Shown here: positions 54,715 through 63,216 of the stretch, in pieces | Position numbering within the stretch: the first letter of the stretch is position 1 | Layout: every line of letters starts with the position of its first letter | The notes under the pieces: model-generated | The model's database searches: none | Told to the model about the DNA's origin: nothing | The model's input: only the letters and a program-made list of their open reading frames with translations | NCBI GenBank assembly: GCA_028065725.1 | Contig: JAPTVL010000268.1 | Location: forward strand, 62,001 to 126,000 | DNA from: Betaproteobacteria bacterium | Lineage (GTDB): Bacteria; Pseudomonadota; Gammaproteobacteria; Burkholderiales; Rhodocyclaceae | DNA length: 64,000 nt | Reading direction: 5' to 3' | Made by a program: the position numbers and the translations under genes

Positions 54715-54742
54715 ATTGTAGGCGAGGTTTGTTCGATGTCAA
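54715..54742 (-). promoter_or_regulatory. Sigma-70 promoter of the binding-protein gene, with direct repeats
   Basis: Perfect TTGACA (54742-54737) and TACAAT (54720-54715) on the minus strand are spaced by 16 bases. TCGAACA repeats, one inside the spacer (54736-54730) and one just upstream (54751-54745), are 15 bases apart and may be an operator. Confidence 0.75.
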
Positions 54743-54844
54743 CCTGTTCGACTAACACCTACGTGACAAACTTGCCGCCGTCACCACTTTACCCGCAATC
54801 ACCCCTGCCATCTCCCGAATCGCCGAAGCGTCCGGCCTCGGCCA

Positions 54845-57421
54845 TCAAATGGGAATGAAGGGCAAGTTCTTCGACTGGCTTTCGCCTGCCGGCCGGGGGA
54901 CCCGGGCATTGACCCAGGTCGTGCCGAAATTGCTCTCGGTGATCGGCTTGCCAAAACGGAAGCCCTGCAGGATGTCGCAATCCTGCTCCATCAAAAAGGA
55001 CCACTGCTCGTCGGTCTCCACGCCCTCGGCGATGATCTGCAGTCCCAGGGCCTGGGCCATGCGCACCGCGGCGATCACCAGTGCGCGATCGCTGCGATCA
55101 TCGGAAATATCATGAATGAAGCTGCGGTCGATTTTCACGGTATGGAAGGGATACTCGCGCAGGTAGCTCAGCGAGGAATAACCGGTGCCGAAGTCGTCCA
55201 TCGAAAGCCTCACGCCGAGCGCGTGAAGTTCCTCGAGGATCGCTTTGACCTCGCCCTGGTTGCGCAGCAGCAGGCCCTCGGTAATCTCGATCTCAAGCTG
55301 CTCGGGCGGCACCTGGAACTCGATGAGGCATTGCCTGACCAGGGCGACGAAACCACTGGCCTTGAACTGCCGCGGCGATACATTCACCGCCATGACAAAG
55401 CCCGCTTGTCGCTCCCGCCAGCGCGCGAGCGTGGCGCAGGCTTCGCGCAGCACCCAGCGCCCGAGATCGACGATCAGCCCGTTCTGCTCGGCGACCGGAA
55501 TGAAGGTGGCCGGCTGCACCTCGCCGAGTTCCGAGCTGTTCCAGCGCAACAGAGCTTCGGCGCCGATGATGCAGCCGTTGTCGGCACGCACCAGGGGATG
55601 ATAGACCACATGCAATTCCTGGCGCTCCAGCGCGCCGCGCAGGCAGCGCCCGATCTCCAGCCGCTGCAGCGACAGGTCGTGGATCGAGCGGTTGTAGAAG
55701 CGGTACATGTTGCGGCCGGAATCCTTGGCTTCGTACATCGCCAGATCGGCATTGCGCAGCAGCACCATGGGTTCGGTGCCATCGTCCGGATAGACCGCGA
55801 TGCCGATGCTGGGCGAGGTGGTAAGTTCGCGTTCATCCACGTTGAAGACTTCGGCGAACGCCGCGATGATTTTCTCCGCTATCGCGGCGGCTTCGTCGCC
55901 GTAATCGAGCCCGCCGGCGACAATCAGGAATTCATCGCCCCCCAGCCGCGCCACGACGTCATCGCCGCGCACCGTGCCGACCAGTCGCTGCGCCACCTGG
56001 CGCAGCAGGGTGTCGCCGACGGCATGGCCCAGCGTGTCATTGACTTCCTTGAAGTTGTCGAGATCGAGAAACATCGCACCGACCTTGCCCCCGTCGCGCC
56101 GAGCACGACTGACCGCCTGCACCAGGCGATCGTTGGCCAGCACCCGGTTGGGCAGGCCGGTCAGCAGGTCGTAATGCGCCTGATAGGTAATCTTTTCCAT
56201 CTGTTGCCGCTGCTCGGTAATGTCCTCGCGCGACAGCAGCAGGTGGGTCGCCCGTCCGCTTTCGTCATGCACGGCGCCGAGCCGCAGGCGCTCCCAGTAG
56301 GCATAGCCGCCGCGCCGGCTGGACTGCTCGAGTTCCCAAATGGTGCCGCCGGTCGCCACGCGCAAGGCATTGTCGGCATCGAGCGGATCGGCCGTATGCA
56401 TTACCTCGATCAGCGGCTGTTCGATGGTTTCTTCCGGCAACCGGCCAGTGATCCGGCAATAGGCCGGATTGACGAACTCGACCAGGCCGCCGATGCGCGC
56501 GATCAGAATGCCCACCGGATTCTGCTCGACCACCTGCGAGAAACGCACCAGATGACGATTGGCGCTCTTGAGATCGGCGGTACGCTCCTCGACCCGTCGT
56601 TCGAGCTCGAGCTGCGCAGCGCGCAGCGCCGCTTCCCGCGTCAGCACCTGCTGGCGCATGGTGCCGAAAGCCTCGGCCAGATCGCCGATCTCGTCGAATC
56701 TGGCGATCGCGATATGTCCGCTTTCCTCGCCTGCCGCCAGCTTCTGCGCATGATCATGCAGGATGCCGATGCGGCGCACCACCATGCGTCCGGAATAAGC
56801 CAGACCAGTGACGATCACCAGGCCGCCGAGAATCACCAGCAGGAGAAACTCCCGGCGCTGCAACTGTTGTTCATCCATGGCCTTCCGATAACCGGCTTCG
56901 GCCTCGGCTTCGGTTTGCTGCGCAACTTCGTTGAGCAGGGACAGGATCGAAAGAAAGGGCAGGTGCGAACTGCTCTTGGCAAGTTTGCGCACCCCGGCCA
57001 GATCCATAGCGGCCGCCAAACTGGCCTGTTCGTTCAATACCGAGCGATAGTCGCGCCAATGACGGGCCAGGCGATTGGCTTCCCGCGGCGCCTGCCGACC
57101 AAGCACTTCGACAAACTTGCTTATCTCCGCATCCATGGCGCCAATATCATCGCGCATCCGCGTGACACTGGCCTGCAACACGAACACATCGTCCAGGTGC
57201 GCCAATTCAAGTTCCTGATTGCGCAGGGCGCCAAACCGCGACTGCAGGGACTGCAGCCGCGCCAGCGGGCGTACATGGCGTTCCAGCGTGGTGATCAGCC
57301 GATCGGCGGAATTGTCCAGCATCCTGTTGCCGGCGAACAGCAGCAAGGTCACCAGCGCCACGCCGCCAGCGAAGCCGGTCAGCAGCTGCGGAAGAAGACC
57401 AAAGCGGGTGGGCAGTTTCAT
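54845..57421 (-). CDS. Membrane HAMP-PAS-GGDEF-EAL protein
   Basis: This 858-residue protein has an N-terminal transmembrane helix (about 11-31), a helical periplasmic region (about 35-190), a second helix (about 192-212), a HAMP (about 213-265), a PAS (about 290-405), GGDEF (about 415-580) and EAL (about 590-845). GGDEF is intact at 494-498, and RGDD at 485-488 matches the inhibitory site. EAL is intact at 622-624. The ATG at 57421 lies seven bases after the stop of the solute-binding protein, so both are one operon. The periplasmic part could receive a signal from that protein. Confidence 0.9.
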   Translation of the reverse strand: MKLPTRFGLLPQLLTGFAGGVALVTLLLFAGNRMLDNSADRLITTLERHVRPLARLQSLQSRFGALRNQELELAHLDDVFVLQASVTRMRDDIGAMDAEISKFVEVLGRQAPREANRLARHWRDYRSVLNEQASLAAAMDLAGVRKLAKSSSHLPFLSILSLLNEVAQQTEAEAEAGYRKAMDEQQLQRREFLLLVILGGLVIVTGLAYSGRMVVRRIGILHDHAQKLAAGEESGHIAIARFDEIGDLAEAFGTMRQQVLTREAALRAAQLELERRVEERTADLKSANRHLVRFSQVVEQNPVGILIARIGGLVEFVNPAYCRITGRLPEETIEQPLIEVMHTADPLDADNALRVATGGTIWELEQSSRRGGYAYWERLRLGAVHDESGRATHLLLSREDITEQRQQMEKITYQAHYDLLTGLPNRVLANDRLVQAVSRARRDGGKVGAMFLDLDNFKEVNDTLGHAVGDTLLRQVAQRLVGTVRGDDVVARLGGDEFLIVAGGLDYGDEAAAIAEKIIAAFAEVFNVDERELTTSPSIGIAVYPDDGTEPMVLLRNADLAMYEAKDSGRNMYRFYNRSIHDLSLQRLEIGRCLRGALERQELHVVYHPLVRADNGCIIGAEALLRWNSSELGEVQPATFIPVAEQNGLIVDLGRWVLREACATLARWRERQAGFVMAVNVSPRQFKASGFVALVRQCLIEFQVPPEQLEIEITEGLLLRNQGEVKAILEELHALGVRLSMDDFGTGYSSLSYLREYPFHTVKIDRSFIHDISDDRSDRALVIAAVRMAQALGLQIIAEGVETDEQWSFLMEQDCDILQGFRFGKPITESNFGTTWVNARVPRPAGESQSKNLPFIPI

Positions 57422-57428
57422 GAGCGAT

Positions 57429-58907
57429 CTAGCGCGCGGGTGGCTTGCCCGGCTCACCGGCGGAAAATCCGGCATAAAAGCTCTTGAGCCATGGCAGTTG
57501 TCGGTCGCGGCCGCGTTGCTGGGTCAGCTTTTCCCATTCCTGCGCGGTACGCCGCATCGATTCCTCGGCGGTAATCTGGCCGCGCGCCGCCAGCCAGAGA
57601 TTGCGGTCGAGCACATCGAGATACTCGCCGTCGCCAGGCAGGCCTGTTCCAGGCGGCAGGGCAACCAGCCATTCGGAACGGAACACCTCGAGCGCCTGCG
57701 GCGTGTAAAGGTCCTTGATGCGGGCATCGGTCAGGTGATGCCAGCGATAGGGATCGGTGAAGCCGCCGGGGACGCCGACCGTGCGCACCGAGTTGTCCGG
57801 ATCGGTCAGCCACATGGTGAACAGGAAAGCCAGCTTGCGTTGCGGAGCGTGGCTGGAAATCACCAGGTTGTTGCCATAGATCGGCAGGCTGTGACGAACA
57901 AAGCCCTGGCCGCGGCGATGCCCGGGAATCGGAATCGCCATGAACTTGCCGCGCACCGCCGAGGCCCTGGAATTGAACAGCTTGGCGGCGGCAATGGTGC
58001 CGGCGATGGCGAACACCCTGCCCTGCATGAAGAGTGGGAAGGTGTAACTGTAATCCTTGCCGTCCGCCAGAATTTCCGGCGGGGAATAGGGCACGGTCCG
58101 CAGGTAGCTTCGGGTGGCTTCGACACCTGCGGGCGAATCGATCAGCGGCTTCAGGTTGTCGTCGAACAGTTTGCGATGCGGCACACCCTGCCCGAAATAC
58201 CGCGGCAGCCAGAACATCCAGGCACCGGAAGGATCGCGTTCCTCGGCAGTGCCGTACAGGCCCTTTTCCGGCCGGTGAAAAAATCTCACCAACTGGTCGT
58301 ATTCCTGCCAGGTTTTCGGCACGCCGAGCTCGCGACCGTAGGCCTTGCGGAACGAGGCCTTTTCCGCCGGATCCTCGAGCAGATCGCGTCGCAGATAAAA
58401 GATCAGGACATCGCCATCGGCGGGAATGGCCACCACCTTGCCACCGAAAAATCCCTGCAGGCGCGGCCGGACGAAACCCTGAGGCGGAGCGCCTTCGATC
58501 TGGAAATTGTATTCCTTGAGCAATGGAGTCAGGTCTGCAACCAATTCCTGCTCCAGCAGGTCGGGAAACTCATGGGTACGCGCCACGGTCAGATCGATGT
58601 CCGGCAGCGCCTTGAGATTGGCGACAGCCGCCTGCTGAGGAATGATGCGGGCGTTGATCACGATGCCGCTGCGCTGCTCCCATTCCTTTTGCAGTTCGAG
58701 ATCGGGGCCCAGCAGAGCCGCGATGTTTCCTGCCTTGAAGGCAACCTTGATGGCCGCATCGCGATGCACCTCGCCGGAGGCGATCAACTGTTTGACCAAT
58801 GCCAGCGCGCGTTCCGCCTGCTCTCCGGCATAGGCCGTGCCGGAACCGGCAAGCGCCGCAACAGAGCACAAGCCGAACATCGCCCGCCACCACCAAGACT
58901 TACACAT
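57429..58907 (-). CDS. Extracellular solute-binding protein cotranscribed with a GGDEF-EAL gene
   Basis: This 492-residue periplasmic protein resembles family-1 solute-binding proteins of sugar ABC transporters. It has a signal peptide (about 1-27, ending GTAYAGEQ) and two lobes. No permease or ATPase gene follows; instead the GGDEF-EAL gene begins seven bases later. The likely role is ligand detection rather than import, with the membrane sensor as its partner. The gene has a GGGAG-type ribosome site and an AT-rich upstream region. The ligand is unknown. Confidence 0.8.
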   Translation of the reverse strand: MCKSWWWRAMFGLCSVAALAGSGTAYAGEQAERALALVKQLIASGEVHRDAAIKVAFKAGNIAALLGPDLELQKEWEQRSGIVINARIIPQQAAVANLKALPDIDLTVARTHEFPDLLEQELVADLTPLLKEYNFQIEGAPPQGFVRPRLQGFFGGKVVAIPADGDVLIFYLRRDLLEDPAEKASFRKAYGRELGVPKTWQEYDQLVRFFHRPEKGLYGTAEERDPSGAWMFWLPRYFGQGVPHRKLFDDNLKPLIDSPAGVEATRSYLRTVPYSPPEILADGKDYSYTFPLFMQGRVFAIAGTIAAAKLFNSRASAVRGKFMAIPIPGHRRGQGFVRHSLPIYGNNLVISSHAPQRKLAFLFTMWLTDPDNSVRTVGVPGGFTDPYRWHHLTDARIKDLYTPQALEVFRSEWLVALPPGTGLPGDGEYLDVLDRNLWLAARGQITAEESMRRTAQEWEKLTQQRGRDRQLPWLKSFYAGFSAGEPGKPPAR

Positions 58908-59007
58908 CCTTTATTCTCCCTTTTCGCAGCTTCACGGGCTCAACTTATGAGTCTAATATCAAGGCTTACCCACCTCATATTTAAGCAAGAATCGCGCCGA
59001 ATAGCGG

Positions 59008-59640
59008 CTAGCGCCCTGTGGTGGCAAGATGCACGGCAAGGCCGAAGAAGATCGCCGCGGCACAGCGATCGAGCCACACCGCAAGCCATGGCTGCTGCTG
59101 CAGGCGAGCACCGACGCTGCCGGCGAACCAGCCCAGGCTGCCGAAGATCAGCACCGTCTGCATCGCAAACAAGGCGCCCAGCAGCAACATCTGAACCCAG
59201 ACGGCACCGCGCGCCGGATCGACGAACTGCGGCAGGAAGGCGATGAAAAACAGGGCCACCTTGGGATTGATCACGTTGGCGATGAAGCCGCGACGCACAT
59301 GGACTCCGAGCGGCTCCGCGCTGCCGTCATCGAGTTTGATCATTGCCATCTTTCCCGCATAGCGCCAGGCCTGGATGCCGATATAGACCAGATAGGCGGC
59401 GCCCGCCATTTTCAATGTGGTGAAGGTAGCCTCCGAAGCCAGCACCACGGCACCGATGCCCAGCGTTGCCCATAGCGTATGCGTGAAGCAGCCCAGGGCA
59501 CAGCCAAGGCCGAAGCCGATGCCTGCCGAACGACCGCGGCTGATGCCGACCGACAGCACCATTAGGTTGTCCGGTCCCGGTGCGATGGTGATCAGCGCCG
59601 AGGCGGCAAGGAATGCAAGCAGGATTTCGATGGAGGGCAT
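59008..59640 (-). CDS. LysE/RhtB family amino-acid exporter
   Basis: This 210-residue protein has about six transmembrane helices. The N-terminal APGPDNLMVLSVGISRGRSAGIGFGLG (around 20-46) is the family motif. Members export amino acids such as threonine, homoserine or lysine. Its start directly abuts the end of the MFS gene (59641), so both are cotranscribed. The substrate cannot be read from sequence. Confidence 0.88.
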   Translation of the reverse strand: MPSIEILLAFLAASALITIAPGPDNLMVLSVGISRGRSAGIGFGLGCALGCFTHTLWATLGIGAVVLASEATFTTLKMAGAAYLVYIGIQAWRYAGKMAMIKLDDGSAEPLGVHVRRGFIANVINPKVALFFIAFLPQFVDPARGAVWVQMLLLGALFAMQTVLIFGSLGWFAGSVGARLQQQPWLAVWLDRCAAAIFFGLAVHLATTGR

Positions 59641-60861
59641 TCAGGGAGTCCTTATGGATTGGCGCAGGCGTCCGGCGCGCAGCAGCAGCCAGGCAGCGGC
59701 GGCGACGAGTATCGCAGATTCGCCGAGCAGGGTGGCGGGCGCGCCGGCCAGCGCGGCGATGCTGCCGGCAATCAGGCCGCCGATGGCGTCGAGACCGAAA
59801 CGGATGCTGGAAAAGAAGGAAACCACGCGGCCGCGCAGGCGATCGGGGGCTATGGTCTGCATCACCGTGTTGATGCCGACGTTGGCCCCGGAAATGCCGA
59901 AGCCCAGCGCCGCCAGTGCCGGCAGGGCGATCGCCAGGTCGGTGCCGAGCGGGAAGACCAGCAGGGCAAATGCCGCCAGAACCACGCAGAAGATCGCCAG
60001 ATTCAGGCTGCCGCGCACCGACTGCCGCGTCGCCAGCGCCAGCGTCGCGGCGAAGGCGCCGCAGCCGGCGGCGCCCCACAGCAGGCCCAGGGTGCGCGCA
60101 TCGCCGTGGAACACCTCCTTGGCGAATACCGGCAGCAGCACGGCATAGGCCGAGGCGGTCAGGTTGAGCAGGGCCAGCACGATCAGCAGCGTGCGGATCG
60201 GCCAGGCGTCCAAGGCATAGCGCACGCCCTCCTTGAACACATGGCCGACGCTGCCGGCGGCACGGGAGTTCGCCGCCAGGCGCATGGCGGCCACGCCCCA
60301 CAGCAGGGCCAGATAGGAAAACGCATTGAGCAGAAAACAGGCCGCCTCCGACATGAAACCAAGCATCAGGCCGGCAATCGGCGGACCAATGAAGCGGCCG
60401 AGGTTGAACAGCATGGCATTCAGCGCCAGCGCGTTCGGCAGGTCGTCGCGGCCGCCGACCATGACCGGAATCAGCGATTGGCGCAGCGGCGTGTCGAAGG
60501 CATTGAGCACGCCGAGCGACAAGGACATCAGGATGATCAGGCCCGATCCGATCAGTTCGAACCAGGTCAGCACCGCCAGCGCGCCGGCCTGAATGAAAAG
60601 CAGAACCTGCACCTGCATCAGCAGGCGGCGCCGGTCGTGGCGATCGATCCAGGCGCCGGCCAGCGGCCCCACCACCAGGATCGGCGCCAGCGCGGCAAAG
60701 GCGGAAAGCCCCAACAGCGCCGCCGAGCCGGTCAGCCGATACACCAGCCAGGCCAGCGCCACCTGCTGGATCCAGGAACCAAGGATGGAAACCGCCTGAC
60801 CGAAAAAGTAGAGCCGGAACGGGCGATGCGCCAGCGCCCGCATCGACGCCGGAAGGTTCAA
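59641..60861 (-). CDS. MFS transporter
   Basis: This 406-residue major-facilitator protein has about 12 helices. It carries GAWIDRHDRRRLLMQ between helices 2 and 3 (near 66), the family-A-type motif, and a matching segment RLRGRVVSFF after helix 8. It resembles the enterobactin-exporter/tetracycline-like MFS_3 group, which exports drugs or siderophores. It begins seven bases after the dehydrogenase stop codon. The substrate is unknown. Confidence 0.85.
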   Translation of the reverse strand: MNLPASMRALAHRPFRLYFFGQAVSILGSWIQQVALAWLVYRLTGSAALLGLSAFAALAPILVVGPLAGAWIDRHDRRRLLMQVQVLLFIQAGALAVLTWFELIGSGLIILMSLSLGVLNAFDTPLRQSLIPVMVGGRDDLPNALALNAMLFNLGRFIGPPIAGLMLGFMSEAACFLLNAFSYLALLWGVAAMRLAANSRAAGSVGHVFKEGVRYALDAWPIRTLLIVLALLNLTASAYAVLLPVFAKEVFHGDARTLGLLWGAAGCGAFAATLALATRQSVRGSLNLAIFCVVLAAFALLVFPLGTDLAIALPALAALGFGISGANVGINTVMQTIAPDRLRGRVVSFFSSIRFGLDAIGGLIAGSIAALAGAPATLLGESAILVAAAAWLLLRAGRLRQSIRTP

Positions 60862-60868
60862 GGCGCGG

Positions 60869-62311
60869 TCACAGGCCGGCCATGGCCAGATATTTGATCT
60901 CCAGGTATTCCTCGATGCCGTGGCGCGAACCTTCGCGGCCCAGTCCCGACTGCTTGACGCCGCCGAAAGGCGCCACCTCGTTGGAAATCACGCCGGCATT
61001 GATCCCGACCATGCCGTAATCCAGCGCCTCGCCGACGCGCCAGGCGCGCGCGATGTCGCGGCTGTAGAAGTAGGCGGCGAGGCCGAACTCGGTATCGTTG
61101 GCCAGGCGCACCGCCTCGGCTTCGTCCTTGAAACCGAAGATCGGCGCCACCGGGCCGAAGATCTCCTCGCGCGCGAGGCGCATCGCCGGCGTCGCCCCGG
61201 TCAGCACCGTCGGCTCGAAGAAGGTACCGCCGCGCGCGTGGCGCTTGCCGCCGCAAACCACCCTGGCGCCCTGCGCCACGGCATCGGCCAGCAGTTCTTC
61301 GACCTTGGCCAGCCCGGCACCGTCGATCAGCGGCCCTTGCGTGACGCCCTCCTCCAGCCCGCTGCCGACCTTGAGTCCGGCCACGGCGGCGGCGAGCTTC
61401 TGCGCAAACGCATCGCGCACGCCTTCCTGCACCAGGAAGCGGTTGGTGCACACGCAGGTCTGCCCCGTGTTGCGGTACTTCGAAGCCATCGCCCCGGCCA
61501 CCGCGGCGTCGAGATCGGCGTCGTCGAAGACGATGAAGGGCGCATTGCCGCCGAGTTCCAAGGACATCTTCTTGATGGTCGGTGCGCACTGCGCCATCAG
61601 CAGCCGCCCAACCTCGGTCGAGCCGGTGAAGGACAGCTTCAGCACTTTCGGATTCGAGGTCAGTTCGCCGCCGATCGCCACCGGTTCGCCGGTCACGATG
61701 TTGAGCACGCCGGCCGGAATGCCGGCCTGCTGCCCGAGCCAGGCCAGGGCCAGCGCGGAAAGCGGCGTCTGCTCGGCCGGCTTGACCACCATGGTGCAGC
61801 CCGCCGCCAGGGCCGGGGCGACCTTGCGCGTGATCATCGCCGCCGGGAAATTCCACGGCGTGATCGCGGCGCAGACGCCGACCGGCTGCTTCAGCACGAT
61901 CAGTCGGCGATCAGGCAGCGGCGAGGGAATCACTTCACCATAGACGCGCCGCGCCTCCTCGGCGAACCATTCGATGAAGGACGCCGCATAGGCGATCTCG
62001 CCGCGAGCCTCGGCCAGCGGCTTGCCCTGCTCCAGGGTCATCAGCCGCGCCAGGTCTTCCTGGTTCTCCATCATCAACTCGAACCAGCGCTTGAGAATCC
62101 TGGCCCGCTCGGCCGCCGTCTTCGCCCGCCAGGGATGGAAAGCGGCCTGCGCCGCATCGATCGCACGACGGGTTTCGACGGCGCCGAAGTTCGGCACCGA
62201 ACCCAGCACTTCGCCCGTGGCCGGATTGCGGACTTCGAGGCTGGCGCCGGTGGCAGTCAGCCACTCGCCATTGATCAGGCAGGCATTGCGCAGGAGTTCA
62301 GGGTTTTTCAT
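60869..62311 (-). CDS. gabD: Succinate-semialdehyde dehydrogenase
   Basis: This 480-residue aldehyde dehydrogenase oxidises succinate semialdehyde to succinate with NAD(P). The catalytic cysteine is C286 in NTGQTCVCTNRF, with a second cysteine two residues on that is a mark of GabD. The general base E252 is in LELGGNAPF and the nucleotide-binding GSTEVG lies near 230. The start at 62311 is the family-typical MKNPELLRNACLINGEW. It follows an HpaI-type aldolase gene, which yields succinate semialdehyde if that aldolase acts on a 4-hydroxy-2-oxo-diacid. Confidence 0.9.
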   Translation of the reverse strand: MKNPELLRNACLINGEWLTATGASLEVRNPATGEVLGSVPNFGAVETRRAIDAAQAAFHPWRAKTAAERARILKRWFELMMENQEDLARLMTLEQGKPLAEARGEIAYAASFIEWFAEEARRVYGEVIPSPLPDRRLIVLKQPVGVCAAITPWNFPAAMITRKVAPALAAGCTMVVKPAEQTPLSALALAWLGQQAGIPAGVLNIVTGEPVAIGGELTSNPKVLKLSFTGSTEVGRLLMAQCAPTIKKMSLELGGNAPFIVFDDADLDAAVAGAMASKYRNTGQTCVCTNRFLVQEGVRDAFAQKLAAAVAGLKVGSGLEEGVTQGPLIDGAGLAKVEELLADAVAQGARVVCGGKRHARGGTFFEPTVLTGATPAMRLAREEIFGPVAPIFGFKDEAEAVRLANDTEFGLAAYFYSRDIARAWRVGEALDYGMVGINAGVISNEVAPFGGVKQSGLGREGSRHGIEEYLEIKYLAMAGL

Positions 62312-62389
62312 GGGGTACTTTCGGTATCAAAATTCAAAGTTTAGCCGCATTGCGCTGGAAGGCTGACAACTATCCTATGCCAGCCAGAT

Positions 62390-62413
62390 GCCGTATCGCC
62401 AGCGCCGACTCTT
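62390..62413 (+). repeat. Dispersed 24-bp repeat, copy 11 (intergenic, next to the aldolase stop codon)
   Basis: A match at every defined position, in noncoding DNA two bases from the aldolase stop codon. Its sequence is the same as the hpt copy except for one base. Confidence 0.85.
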
Positions 62414-62414
62414 G

Positions 62415-63209
62415 TCAGATCGCCGCGCCGGGTTCGGCCTTGCCGTCGCGGAAAGACTCGGCCAGCTTCACCGCGGCGCCGCGCAGCAGCGTGGTGTCGC
62501 CGCCGACGGCGATGAAGCTGGCGCCGCAGTCGCGGTAATGCCGGGCCAGCCCCGATTCGGTGACGAAGACGCCGGCCGCCTTGCCGCTTGCCGCGATGCG
62601 CACCAGGGCAGCCTCGATTGCCGCCCGCACCTCGGGATGCCCGGCATCGCCGAGATGCCCGAGCGAGGCGGCAAGGTCGGCCGGCCCGATGAACACCGCA
62701 TCGACGCCGTCGACGGCGAGTATGGCGTCGAGATTTTCCAGCCCCTCCCGGGTTTCGACCTGAACCACCAGGCAGACCTCCGCGTTGGCATGCTTTACGT
62801 AGTCCTTGATGCCGGCCCAGTGCGCGGCGCGCGCCAGCGAAGCCGCGACGCCACGGATGCCCTCGGGCGGATAGCGCACCGCGCGCACCAGCTGCCGCGC
62901 CTGTGCGGCGTCGTCGACCAACGGCAGCAGCAGAGTCTGCGCGCCGGCATCGAGGTACTGCTTGATCAACGCCGGATCATGGCTCATCGGCCGCACCAAC
63001 AGCTGCACCGGATAAGCCGCCGCGGCCTGCAGTTGCGCCAGCACGCTGGCGGGATTGTTGGGCGAATGCTCGGCGTCGATCACCAGCCAGTCGAAACCGG
63101 CGCCAGCGAGGATCTCCATGCTGCAGGAACTGGCCAGGCCGACGAAAAGACCAACCTGCCACTGCCCTTGCCGCAGTTTCTGCTTGAAGAGATTTTTCGG
63201 CATGTCCAT
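62415..63209 (-). CDS. hpaI: HpcH/HpaI family aldolase
   Basis: This 264-residue class II aldolase resembles 4-hydroxy-2-oxoheptanedioate aldolase (HpaI), which splits its substrate into pyruvate and succinate semialdehyde. Conserved parts are GFDWLVIDAEHSPNN (near 38), QVETREGLENLDAI (near 145) and VDAVFIGPADLAASLG (near 165). The ATG at 63209 has AGGG ten bases upstream; the next ATG two codons later has none. It starts seven bases after the LysR stop codon. Activity on garlic-acid or rhamnonate-type substrates is an alternative in this family. Confidence 0.85.
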   Translation of the reverse strand: MDMPKNLFKQKLRQGQWQVGLFVGLASSCSMEILAGAGFDWLVIDAEHSPNNPASVLAQLQAAAAYPVQLLVRPMSHDPALIKQYLDAGAQTLLLPLVDDAAQARQLVRAVRYPPEGIRGVAASLARAAHWAGIKDYVKHANAEVCLVVQVETREGLENLDAILAVDGVDAVFIGPADLAASLGHLGDAGHPEVRAAIEAALVRIAASGKAAGVFVTESGLARHYRDCGASFIAVGGDTTLLRGAAVKLAESFRDGKAEPGAAI

Positions 63210-63216
63210 GAGAGCC

